Source of the DNA: Anaerolineales bacterium UBA2181
Lineage (GTDB): Bacteria; Chloroflexota; Anaerolineae; Promineifilales; UBA4811
Length of the DNA: 64,000 nt
Direction of reading: 5' to 3'
NCBI GenBank assembly: GCA_002328075.1
Contig: DCVT01000037.1
Span: forward strand, 1-64,000
Below the pieces are notes generated by a model. That model was not told where the DNA came from. It was given only the letters and a program-made list of their open reading frames with translations, and searched no databases. Positions 1-8,714 of this stretch are shown here, in pieces (position 1 is the first letter of the stretch; every line of letters begins with the position of its first letter). Both the position numbers and the translations under genes were made by a program.

Positions 1-204
1 TGGCGGCAGCGCTGGCGATCCGGTTCATGCGCCGTCTCCCGGATGCCCGTACTGCATCCGCCGGGCTATACACCTCGCCTGCCCAGGCAGATGGCGAGAG
101 CTGCAAAAGGTCAATCAGTCCGGTCCAAACACCCGTGTAATGGTTGGCTATAAAACGGGTAACTATTGCCGTGACCCTGTTAGGTTAGGACCGGAGGCCG
201 CGCG

Positions 205-3200
205 ATGAGCATGCGGAACTTTAGCCGGTGCATCTTTCCCGCGCTCCTGACCCTGGTAGCCGTCGGGCTGGTGTTGCCACGCCCGGCCGAGGTGCAAACC
301 CTGCGATTCACCCGCCTGACCACCGAGGACGGCCTCTCCCACGACACGGTGCGCTGCGTACTGCAGGACGACCAGGGTTTTCTCTGGTTGGGCACACAGA
401 ACGGGCTGAACCGCTACGACGGCTACACCTTTACCGTCTTTCGGCATCGCTATGCAGACCCCACCTCGCTTTCCGACAACACTGTCAGCGCGCTTTACGA
501 GGATTCGGCCGGCCAGTTGTGGGTCGGCACGGTCCTGGGGTTGGACGGTCTTGACCGAGCTACCCGGCAATTCCACCATCATCCTGCGTTCAGCGACGCC
601 GTCAGCGTCATCCTGGAGGACAACGCAGGCCATCTGTGGATCGGCACACACGGTGGCGGGTTATTGCGGCTTGATCGGGCAACCGGAGAGGCGGTCCGGT
701 ATAGGCACGATCCGGCCGCTCCGGCGACCCTGAGCGACGACAACGTCACTGCCATCTTGCAGGACGGTGAGGGATTGCCGTGGGTGGGGACCTGGAACGG
801 GCTGAACGCGTTGGATCCGACCACCGGGCAGGTGACCCGCTACTACGCACAACCAGACGACCCAAACTGCCTTAGTCATAACTGGGTGACCGCGATTGTC
901 GCCGAGCACCGCGGTGCACCTTCCGCCGGAGACGGTGCGGTTTTGTGGGTGGGCACCGGGGTCGATGACCAGCCCGAGGTCGGCGGTCTCAATCGCCTGG
1001 AGGTAGCGACCGGCCGTTTCACGCGCTACCTTTACGACGCGGCCGACCCGCATAGTTTGGGTCACAACCAGGTCACCGCGCTCTGTCAGGATCGTGATGG
1101 CGCCCTTTGGGTTGGCACCGAGGCGGGTCTCGACCATTGGGATGGTGACAATCACCGTTTTGTCCACTATGCGCATGATCCGTTGAATCTGCACAGCCTG
1201 GGTCGCGGTCGAGTCAGCGCCATCCACCAGGACCGCAGTGGCATCCTCTGGTTCGCGACCCGCGACGGCGGGGTTAGTGCGTATGCCACGGCCAAGGATC
1301 GGTTCCCACGCTTCCAACCTGATCCGCTCGATGCTAACAGCCTCAGTGGGCCGTCCGTAGGAGCGCTCTTCCTGGACCACGACGGAATACTGTGGATCGG
1401 CGTCCGAGGCGGAGGCCTCAACCGACTGGACCGAGTATCCGGTCGCTACACCCACTATCTCCATGACCCGGGTGACCCCAACGGCCTGGGAGCGGACACC
1501 GTGACTGCGCTCCTGGAGGACCATGAGGGCGTGTTATGGGTGGGAACCTCGGCCGGCCTCGACCGACTGGTCCTGAGCGAGGCGCAGGGGCGGAAGGCGC
1601 CGCCGCGCAGTTCACCCACTACCGGCACGATCCGACCGATCCGCACAGCGTTTGCCCGGGACCGGTCAAGGTCATCGCGGAGGATGGTAGCGGTGTGTTG
1701 TGGATCGGCACTGAGGAACCGGGAACGCTCGGCCGTTTCTCTCGCGCCGACCAGTCGTTCCACTGTTATCAACACGACCCGACTGACCCGGCCGGCTGGC
1801 CGGACACCTATGGGGTGAGGCCGCTCTGGATTGACGAGACCGGCGACCCTCTGGCCGGCGGAGGGCAAGTTCTGTGGCTGGGCACCTATGAAGGACTGGT
1901 CCAGCTCGATCCGGAGACCGGGACCGTTCGGCGATACAACCACGACCCGGCCGATCCTTCCAGTCTGAGCCACGATTTCGTATGGAGCATTCTTCTGGAT
2001 CCCGAGGGGACCCTCTGGATAGGCACGCACGGCGGGCTGAACCGGCTCAACCGCGACAGCGGGCAGTTCACCACCTTGACTAACGCAGACGGTCTGCCCG
2101 ACGACGCCGTGTCGGCGATTTACCGCGACGAACAGGGCTTTCTGTGGTTGGGCACCAATGGAGGCGGCGTCTCCCGCTTTGATCCTCGTTCGGGCGCCTT
2201 TCGCAACTATGACGTGAGCGACGGTTTGCCGAGCAACACGGTCCTCATCGGCGCTCATCATCAGAGCGCCGGCAGCGATTTCGGGCAGGCCAACCGGGTG
2301 ACCGATCACTTTGGCGTGGTGGGAGGCGGCGCGAACAACCAGGCCGGCAACAACGCCGGAACCCCGGATGATGCCTGGTTTGCCACCGTCGGCGGCCGGT
2401 CGAACCTGGCCGCCGGCGACTTGAGCACGATCGGCGGCGGCGCGAGCAACCTGGTGACTGCCACGCACGGGACGGTGGGTGGCGGGTACAACAACGCCGC
2501 CGGTGCGTCGTATACCACCGTCGCCGGCGGCTTTATGAACCGCGCGACCGGTGACTGGGTAGCGGCGGGGGCGGCGGCATCAACAATGTGGCCAGCGGCG
2601 CCTGGGGCGCAACCATCGCCGGGGGCGAGGATAACGTCGCCAGTGGGCAGGGGGCCTTTGTTGGTGCTGGGACGTGGAACTATGTTGTGGGCGACTATGG
2701 TACGGTTTCCGGTGGGTATGCGAACCACGCTGAAGGCCACTTGGCCACCATCGGCGGCGGGTTGCAGAACTATGCCACCGGCGAATATTCGACCATCACC
2801 GGTGGGGCCGACAACCGCGCCACCGGCTCGGGTGCCTTTGTCGGCGGCGGTGGCCGGGATGACACAAGTTTCGGAGGCAACCAGGCGGGTGGCGCGGCGT
2901 CCACGATTGGCGGAGGCCTGGCGAACGAGATCACCTCGACTGGCAGTCAGGCCACCATTGGCGGGGGGTATGACAACCAGATCACTGCGACCGCTGGCAC
3001 CATCGGCGGGGGACAGAGCAACCTGGTGGCCGACACGCATGGGACGGTGGGTGGCGGCCAAGAAAACTGGATCACGGGAACGCATGGCACGGTAAGCGGC
3101 GGTTTTAGCAACGTCGCCGGAGAGCAAAGCGCCGTTGGCGGAGGCAGAGATAACATGGCCAGCGGCATGAGCAGTGTGGTGGGGGGCGGGCACCTCAACT

Positions 3201-4109
3201 ACGCCGACGGCTCGTACAGTGTGGTGGGGGGCGGTCGACTTGGGCGCGCTAGCGGCTCCTATTCAATCGTTGTGGGCGGGTACCGCAATTACGCCACCGC
3301 CCAGGACTCCAGCGTGGGTGGCGGATCGTACAATGAGGCCACCCAAGTTGGCGCTACGATCGGTGGCGGGGTCCTAAACGCCGCCATCGGCTACTATTCA
3401 ACCGTGGCTGGCGGGCACGTCAACTTTGCCAGCGGCGACAATTCTGTCGTTCCGGGTGGTTCCTACAACACGGCCGGCGGCGACCAGTCGCTGGCTGCGG
3501 GTCATAGCGCCAGCGCCACACACGACGGGTCGTTTGTCTGGTCCAGCTACGAGGCCACCTCCTCCATTGCCGACTATAGCTTAACCGTCCGCGCTCATGG
3601 CGGCGCCCGGTTCTTGACCGCCTCCGGGACCGGCACCGGGGTCGTGCTGGCGGCGGGCGGCAGTGCCTGGAACAGCATCTCGGACCGCAACGTCAAGGAG
3701 AATTTCGAGGCGGTGGACACCGTCCAGGTGCTGGAGACGCTGGCCGATCTGCCCATCCAGACCTGGAACCTGATCGCGCAGCCGGACGCCGTGCGGCACA
3801 TCGGGTCGGTGGCGCAGGACTTTATTTGCCTACCTCTTTGGCGAGGTGGAGAGCCTGCTGCACATCAACAACATGGACGCAATTGGCGTCTCGCTCGCCG
3901 CCAGCCAGGGGCTGTACCCTAGGGTGCCGGAGCAGCAGGCGACCATCGAAGCGCTGCAGCAGCAGAACGTCGAGCTGGAAGCCCGGTTGGCGGCGCTGGA
4001 AAAGCGCGTCCAGGGGCCGCTAGCGGCCGGGATTGGCGGCGGCCTGCTGCCGGGCGTCGGGTTCCTGGGCCTGGCGGCGGCCGTTGTCGCCTGGCTGAAG
4101 CGCCGCTGA
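205..4109 (+). pseudogene. Frameshifted chimeric surface protein: regulator-propeller repeats + YadA-like head repeats + S74-type C-terminus
   Basis: The reading starts at ATG 205 (GGAGG upstream) with a Sec-type signal peptide, then about 12 propeller repeats of the two-component-regulator type (recurring 'LWVGT', 'GLNRLD', 'DPxxPxSL'). The frame shifts near 1590-1605 (frame 1 to 3, equivalent to a 1-base loss) and propeller repeats resume. After 'GLPSNTV' at 2232-2243 the protein changes abruptly to glycine-rich YadA-head-like repeats ('TIGGGxxN', 'A(S/T)GxxS'). A second shift near 2560-2572 lies in a G/C-rich run. The intramolecular-chaperone motif 'SDRNVKENF' is intact near 3692. A third shift near 3815-3830 moves the reading into 3846-4109, which has 'SLAASQGLY', a coiled coil, and 'LLPGVG' plus a hydrophobic stretch plus 'KRR', a possible cell-wall or membrane anchor. 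Genes nearby stay open for up to 5.8 kb, so local decay is more likely than general sequence error. The family assignments are firm; expression as one protein is unlikely. Confidence 0.8.
2290..3500 (+). repeat. YadA-head-like glycine-rich coding repeats
   Basis: A run of degenerate repeat units of about 14-16 codons with a 'VGGG-x-x-N-x-A-x-G' core (for example 'TIGGGASN', 'TVGGGYNN', 'VVGGGHLN'). This is the left-handed beta-roll repeat of trimeric-autotransporter heads, also common in large Gram-positive and Chloroflexota surface proteins. The repeats cross the second frameshift of the broken gene without a change in character. They are protein-level repeats and not a DNA repeat array or CRISPR. 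Confidence 0.75.
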
Positions 4110-4136
4110 GAACCGCTACGGATGAGGAGCGCCAAG

Positions 4137-4424
4137 ATGAACATCAAGAAGCGATGGACAGTGCTGGCCACCGTCGCCCTGGCCGGGCTTGCGATCGCGG
4201 CAGGGGCCGGAGCCCAAACGGGCTACCAGATCGACTGGTGGGTGGTGGCAGGCGGCGGCGAATCGATTGGCGGCGATGCCGGCTATCAGATGAGCGCGGC
4301 GGCCGGGCAGCCGGCCGCCGGTCCGCTCACCGATGGCGACGGCTACGCGCTGAACAGCGGATACTGGGCTGAGCTGCTGCCAACCGGGTGCCGGATCTAT
4401 CTGCCGGCCGTGCTCAAGGGATAG
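4137..4424 (+). CDS. Small exported protein with C-terminal LP-A-V-L-K tail
   Basis: This 95-residue protein has a Sec signal peptide (residues about 3-27, cleavage near 'GAGAQT'), a short Gly/Ala-rich middle ('YQIDWW', 'YQMSAAAGQP', 'YALNSGYW') and the end 'RIYLPAVLKG'. ATG 4137 was chosen over ATG 4122 because GAGGAG sits 7 bases before it. The middle looks like the repeat core of longer Chloroflexota secreted proteins of unknown function. The C-terminal tail recurs in two other secreted proteins of this window. It lies 27 bases after the broken surface-protein gene and may have been co-transcribed with it. No enzymatic function can be assigned. Confidence 0.6.
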   Translation: MNIKKRWTVLATVALAGLAIAAGAGAQTGYQIDWWVVAGGGESIGGDAGYQMSAAAGQPAAGPLTDGDGYALNSGYWAELLPTGCRIYLPAVLKG

Positions 4425-4492
4425 CCGGAGGGGCGAGCGACGCCGAGAGCAAGAGCGGGAGTATCGTGGCCAGCGTGCCACAAGAACGGCGA

Positions 4493-4522
4493 GACCGACG
4501 CGGTCTCAAGACCGCGTCGGTC
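4493..4522. terminator. Strong hairpin, 13-bp stem with TCAA loop
   Basis: A perfect inverted repeat (gaccgacgcggtc / gaccgcgtcggtc) surrounds a 4-base loop, 69 bases after the stop of the small exported protein. No U-tract follows on either strand, so intrinsic termination is uncertain. A second, shorter stem (cccgcg-cca-cgcggg) follows at about 4531-4545. It may be a 3'-end stabilising or terminator-like structure. Confidence 0.45.
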
Positions 4523-4611
4523 AGAAGGCGACCCGCGCCACGCGGGCGCAGGTGTCATGTCAGTCAGACGTTGTGTGTTCGAGAAGGATTGGAGTTCCAA
4601 CGGAGGTAGAT

Positions 4612-4971
4612 ATGAGTAAGGCGGCCAAGAGAGTCTTTGTGTTTGGCATCTATCTTGTGGTGACAGGCCAGTGTTTTCTGGTTGTTCCCAACACACCTCT
4701 GGCTTTGTTCGGCTTTCCGGCCACCAATGAACCCTGGATCCGGGTGGTGGGATTGCTCTTGCTCATCCTGGCATACTACTACATCCAGGCGGCGCGCCAC
4801 GAGTTGCGGTCCTTTTTTCTGTGGACGGTTCACGCCCGTCCCTGGGTCTTGGTCTGCTTTATTGTCTTTGTGGCCTTGGGTATCGCCGAGCCGATGCTCA
4901 TAGCCTTTGGCGTCGTGGACCTGTTGGCAGCCATCTGGACCGGCCTGGCACTGCGCGGTTCGAAGGCCTAG
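4612..4971 (+). CDS. Small integral membrane protein, four predicted TM helices
   Basis: The start ATG 4612 is supported by GGAGG 7-8 bases upstream; longer in-frame starts lack one. The 119-residue product has hydrophobic segments at about residues 8-28, 43-62, 70-90 and 92-112, linked by short charged loops ('AARHELRSFFLW'). Its size and topology resemble uncharacterised four-helix membrane proteins annotated only as hypothetical. No cofactor motif is visible. It is probably monocistronic: the upstream hairpin separates it from the exported protein, and the flavodoxin gene downstream has its own promoter. Confidence 0.65.
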   Translation: MSKAAKRVFVFGIYLVVTGQCFLVVPNTPLALFGFPATNEPWIRVVGLLLLILAYYYIQAARHELRSFFLWTVHARPWVLVCFIVFVALGIAEPMLIAFGVVDLLAAIWTGLALRGSKA

Positions 4972-5449
4972 CTCTGCGGTACTGCGCCGGGAGAGACTTA
5001 CCGATCAGTGAGCGACTCGAGTAGGGCACACATGGCCTGACCGCGCCCGAAACCGGCCGCTCTAGTCTTGCAGAGGCCGACGGGTTCGCGCGCCGGCGGC
5101 GGCCGCCATCACCAACCAGCCAACCCCCAAGCTCCTGCCTACTACCTCCAACCGTTCCCCCTCCAGCGCCTGGCCCACCAGGCGATAGTTGGGGCCGGCC
5201 GCGCCGGTTGGCGATCCGCGAGGTTTTCAGGTTTCCCGATCTGCGGTTGTTTCAGGTGACGCGACGGCCCCGGCGACAATAGGCACTGCGATTGACGTGG
5301 GCGGCGGCGTCCGGCCGTTGTGGTCGCCGAAACACAAGGTCCAGACATCGGCATCGAGCCTCGCCCGTTGCTCAGGTTCCCGTACTTGGTATACTACTGC
5401 CCATCGCATCCGGTTACGGCCAGGCTCCGCGTCAGTCAAGGAGTTCAAT
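4972..5449. other. Intergenic region, 478 bases
   Basis: No open frame here has recognisable protein character. The in-frame extension upstream of the flavodoxin start (from 5189) is not conserved-looking sequence. The region contains the flavodoxin promoter. Confidence 0.5.
5368..5395 (+). promoter_or_regulatory. Sigma-70-type promoter for the flavodoxin gene
   Basis: TTGCTC (5368-5373), a 16-base spacer and TATACT (5390-5395) lie about 55 bases before the GTG start. The pattern matches other promoters proposed in this window (TTGnnn, 16-17 bases, TATACT). Confidence 0.45.
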
Positions 5450-5966
5450 GTGCAAGCACGCGCACTAATCGACTACGGTACCAAGTACGGCGCGACAGCC
5501 GAGATAGCGTCCAAGATCGGCCAGGTGCTCAGTGAGGCAGGCCTGTTGGTTGATGTGCTGCCCGCCGGGCAGGTGTGTGACCTTTCTTCTTATGATGTGG
5601 TGGTGTTGGGCAGCGCGGTCTATGCCGGTCAGTGGCGCAAGGAGGCCGCGGCTCTGCTCACGGGACACGAGCGGGCCCTGACCGAGCGGCCGGTATGGCT
5701 GTTTTCCAGTGGACCGACCGGCGAAGGCGATCCGGTCCAGTTGATGCAGGGCTGGCGCCTTCCGGCCCCACAACAGGCCATCGCCGACCGCATGTGCCCT
5801 TGCGATGTGGCCGTTTTCCATGGACGGATTGACCCCGACAAGCTCAGCCTCCCGGAAAGGTTGATCGTACAAAGGGATCAAGGCGCCGACGGGCGACTCG
5901 CGTGATTGGCAGGCCATTTTCGCCTGGGCAACCACCATTGCCGATGCGTTGAGCCAAGAGGAATGA
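5450..5966 (+). pseudogene. Flavodoxin-domain protein (HemG-like) with C-terminal frameshift
   Basis: The start is GTG 5450, preceded by AAGGAG. Residues 1-140 are a flavodoxin fold: 'ALIDYGTKYGATAEIA' is the FMN phosphate loop, and 'VVVLGSAVYAGQW' and 'WLFSSGPTGEGDP' are the other FMN-contact loops. This architecture is shared with protoporphyrinogen oxidase HemG-like and other small flavodoxins. As read, the ORF ends at 5905 (151 aa). Shifting frame near 5868-5876 restores the tail 'APTGDSRDWQAIFAW' down to a TGA at 5964-5966, which forms an ATGA overlap with the next start. The intact ancestor would be about 171 aa. The shortened product may still bind FMN, so calling it non-functional is an inference. 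Confidence 0.7.
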
Positions 5967-8137
5967 GCAAGCCGGTGCGCCAAAAGGGGCTCGATATCCC
6001 TTGCTACTACGCGGGCAGCGTCGTTCTCTCGGCCTTCCTGCTATTTCAGGTCCAACCGATGATGGGCAAGTACCTGTTGCCCTGGTTTGGCGGAACGCCG
6101 GCCGTCTGGTCCACCTCGCTGCTCTTCTTCCAGGCTGTTCTCACCGGTGGGTATGCCTATGCCTATTGGTTGCTGGGCAAGTTGTCTGACCGGCGGCAAG
6201 GGGTTGTGCATGGGATCATGCTGGGCCTGTCCATTGGTCTGCTGCTGTTGACCATGTTGGCCTGGCCATCACCGCTCACCCCCGGCGCCGCGTGGCGGCC
6301 GGCGAGTTCCAGCGTGCCCATCTGGGGGATTTTGCGCATCCTGGCCGTCGCGGTGGGCGTGCCGTACCTGGTCCTGGCCTCCAACAGCACGCTGATGCAG
6401 GCCTGGTCTGTTCGAAACCAAGGCAATCGGACTCCGTATCGCATGTACGCGCTCTCCAATGCGGGATCGCTGGTGGCGCTGGTCAGCTACCCTGTTCTTT
6501 TTGAGCCCATGCTTACGTTGCGACAACAGGCCTATCTCTGGTCGTTTGGTTACCTGGTGTTTGCGCTGGGTGCAGCGTATCTGGCGCTGAGAACCTTCCG
6601 GCGGACCGCAGTTGACACGACTCCGCCGGCGGAAGGTGCTCAGGTTGCGCGGGAACCGCGACCCGGCCGCGGGGTTCATCTGCTTTGGGTTGGGCTGGCG
6701 GCGTGCGCGTCTCTCCTGCTGCTTGCGGTGACCAATCAGATAACTCAAGAGGTGGCGGTCATCCCGTTCCTGTGGGTTTTGCCGCTGACGGTCTACCTGC
6801 TCACGTTCATCCTGGCGTTTGCCGGCGGCCGGTGGTACCACCGCAAACCGTACCTGATCGCCCTGTTGGTCATCAGCGTGGGCAGCCGGATGCTGCTGCG
6901 GCTATCCGGCATCGACATGGCGTCGCAGATCGCGCTGTACGCGCTGCTCTTGTTTGTCGTCTGCATGTTGTGCCACAACGAATTGTACAAGCTGCGCCCG
7001 TCGGCGCGCCATTTGCCCTCATTCTACCTGATGGTGTCGGTCGGTGGCGCCCTGGGTGGAATCCTGGTGACGCTGCTGGCGCCGCTGGCCTTCTCGACCG
7101 GCTTTTGGGAGCTGCAGTGGGGGTTGGTGCTCTGCGGACTGCTGATGGCGGTCGTCCTGCAAGGCGAGCGCGCCCTGCCCGCCCGGCAACGCAGCGGCAA
7201 AGCGCGCGGCAAAGCGACGCCGGCCCGCCAACGGTTCACACCGGCCGTCATGGCGTCGTCCGCGGCGGTGCTGCTGGCCAGTATATGCGTCGGGTACTAT
7301 ATGTGGTCGATGTCATCCGAGACGCTGCTGGCCACACGGGATTTCTATGGTGTAAATCGGGTGTGGGAGATCAACGCCGACCAACCTGTGATTCTGGCCA
7401 ACCAGCTCACCCACGGCCGCACGGCGCACGGGTTCCAGTTTATCACTTCCGAGCTGCGCAACCTGCCCACCACCTACTATGCCGAAAAGAGCGGAGTCGG
7501 GCTGGCGTTCGCGAACCACTCGGCCCGGCCCGGCCCGATGCGCGTCGGCGCCCTGGGCATGGGGATCGGCATCATAGCCAGCTATGGACAACCCGGCGAC
7601 GTCATGCGATTCTACGAGATCAACCCGAACGTGATCGAAATCGCCGAGGGTCAGGGTGGCCATTTCTCGTTTCTGACCGACTCGCAAGCCGATATCCAGG
7701 TGATACCGGGTGATGCTCGCGTCTCGCTCGAAAGAGAGCTGGCGGCCGGCAATCCGCAGAACTTGGACCTGTTGGTGCTGGATACGTTTCTGGGTGACGC
7801 CATGCCACTCCACCTCCTGACCCGGGAGGCCATGGAGTTGTACCTACAACACCTCCGGCCGGGGGGCGTCATGGCCGTCAACGTCTCTAATCGATACTTT
7901 GACCTCGACCTGGCGGTGTACCGGTTGGCCGATGCGCTGAGCCTTCCGGCCGTCCTGGTTGAGGACCAGGGCGATGGCATCCAGAGCTACGATTCGGTGT
8001 GGATGTTGCTTTCACGTGATGCTGATTTCCTGGCATCGCCTGCCATTGTTGGGCGCGCCGCGCCGCGCCCGGCCGTGCCGGCCGGTTTGCGGGTCTGGAC
8101 CGACGACTATAGCAACCTGTTTCAATATCTGAAATAA
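5963..8137 (+). CDS. Membrane protein fused to spermidine-synthase-like domain
   Basis: This 724-residue protein begins at ATG 5963, overlapping the relic stop of the flavodoxin gene. Residues 1-450 hold about 11-12 TM segments, beginning with a conserved block ('LFQVQPMMGKYLLPWFGG'). Residues about 515-715 form a Rossmann methyltransferase/spermidine-synthase-like domain, with 'VGALGMGIG' (nucleotide loop), 'FYEINPNVIEIA' (acidic residue after strand 2), 'GDARVSLE' and 'LDLLVLDTFLGDAMP'. Proteins of this fused design are widespread, and most have no proven substrate. The annotation 'polyamine synthase' is only by domain. The ATGA overlap indicates translational coupling to the flavodoxin, suggesting a once-joint redox or membrane role. 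Confidence 0.75.
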   Translation: MSKPVRQKGLDIPCYYAGSVVLSAFLLFQVQPMMGKYLLPWFGGTPAVWSTSLLFFQAVLTGGYAYAYWLLGKLSDRRQGVVHGIMLGLSIGLLLLTMLAWPSPLTPGAAWRPASSSVPIWGILRILAVAVGVPYLVLASNSTLMQAWSVRNQGNRTPYRMYALSNAGSLVALVSYPVLFEPMLTLRQQAYLWSFGYLVFALGAAYLALRTFRRTAVDTTPPAEGAQVAREPRPGRGVHLLWVGLAACASLLLLAVTNQITQEVAVIPFLWVLPLTVYLLTFILAFAGGRWYHRKPYLIALLVISVGSRMLLRLSGIDMASQIALYALLLFVVCMLCHNELYKLRPSARHLPSFYLMVSVGGALGGILVTLLAPLAFSTGFWELQWGLVLCGLLMAVVLQGERALPARQRSGKARGKATPARQRFTPAVMASSAAVLLASICVGYYMWSMSSETLLATRDFYGVNRVWEINADQPVILANQLTHGRTAHGFQFITSELRNLPTTYYAEKSGVGLAFANHSARPGPMRVGALGMGIGIIASYGQPGDVMRFYEINPNVIEIAEGQGGHFSFLTDSQADIQVIPGDARVSLERELAAGNPQNLDLLVLDTFLGDAMPLHLLTREAMELYLQHLRPGGVMAVNVSNRYFDLDLAVYRLADALSLPAVLVEDQGDGIQSYDSVWMLLSRDADFLASPAIVGRAAPRPAVPAGLRVWTDDYSNLFQYLK

Positions 8138-8714
8138 CCTGTCGCCGGCGGACGCAGCACACGGGCAGGGCTGACCAATTCTGGCCGGACCGGCTGAGAG
8201 CGGCTTGGCAATTGGAGCCCGGTACGCGAGCCTTGTCCTGAACGACTGTGGCGTAGCTGCCGGGCCCGGCGTGATTCCATGGCCGGCAGGTCCTGCCCGG
8301 GGGCAGATCGCCATCGGCAGATATCCGTTCCGGCGGGTACCGGTCGCCGATGATGGACCCAGTCGGTCAATCAGCACCGTTGGTGGGTGCCAGATCTCGA
8401 ATTCGCCGCCGTTCTCCCCTGTGCCGGGAGAGCACGTTCATCGGAGGCGCATCCGGGAAGGAACTTGCACGTTTGCGCCTGCCGGATATACTGGTTGACA
8501 GCAAGCTGTTGCTGGCGGCCGGAAACGGGATGCCGGTGGAAACGGCGCACCTGACATGGAAGGTGCGTTCTCGCAGCATCAACATGGAGAGGGGAGAAGG
8601 AGGGTGGGATCGGAATCGCGGTTGTTCGTACGGATAGCCGCCAGGAGCCAACGCCTGTTAGCCGGTTGGCAATTGGCATCATACGTTCATTGAACTGATA
8701 GACAGGAGGCACGA
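8138..8714. other. Intergenic region, 577 bases
   Basis: Several short frames are open but none shows domain character or a good ribosome-binding site. The 11-mer ttggcaattgg occurs twice (8205-8215 and 8666-8676), the second copy just before the transporter gene; this may be coincidental. The region contains the promoter for the transporter operon. Confidence 0.45.
8465..8492 (+). promoter_or_regulatory. Promoter for the LIV-type ABC transporter operon
   Basis: TTGCAC (8465-8470), a 16-base spacer and TATACT (8487-8492). This would give a leader of about 215 bases before ATG 8715. No riboswitch was recognised in the leader. Confidence 0.4.

Noticed and set aside
1..204. Possible tail of an upstream gene
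   Set aside because: A plus-strand frame is open from the edge to a stop near 140, but its translation shows no recognisable C-terminus and codon use is unremarkable.
661..3193. Long minus-strand open frames opposite the chimeric surface-protein gene (up to 337 codons)
   Set aside because: They mirror the repetitive, GC-rich plus-strand coding sequence, have no start signals and no domain character.
2290..3500. Regularly spaced similar units that could suggest a CRISPR or tandem DNA repeat
   Set aside because: Units are conserved only as protein (GGG/N/A-x-G) and vary at the DNA level with no constant repeat and spacer.
8205..8676. Repeated 11-mer ttggcaattgg before the LIV transporter as an operator pair
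   Set aside because: The copies are 450 bases apart, only the second is near the gene, and the sequence is not a clean palindrome.
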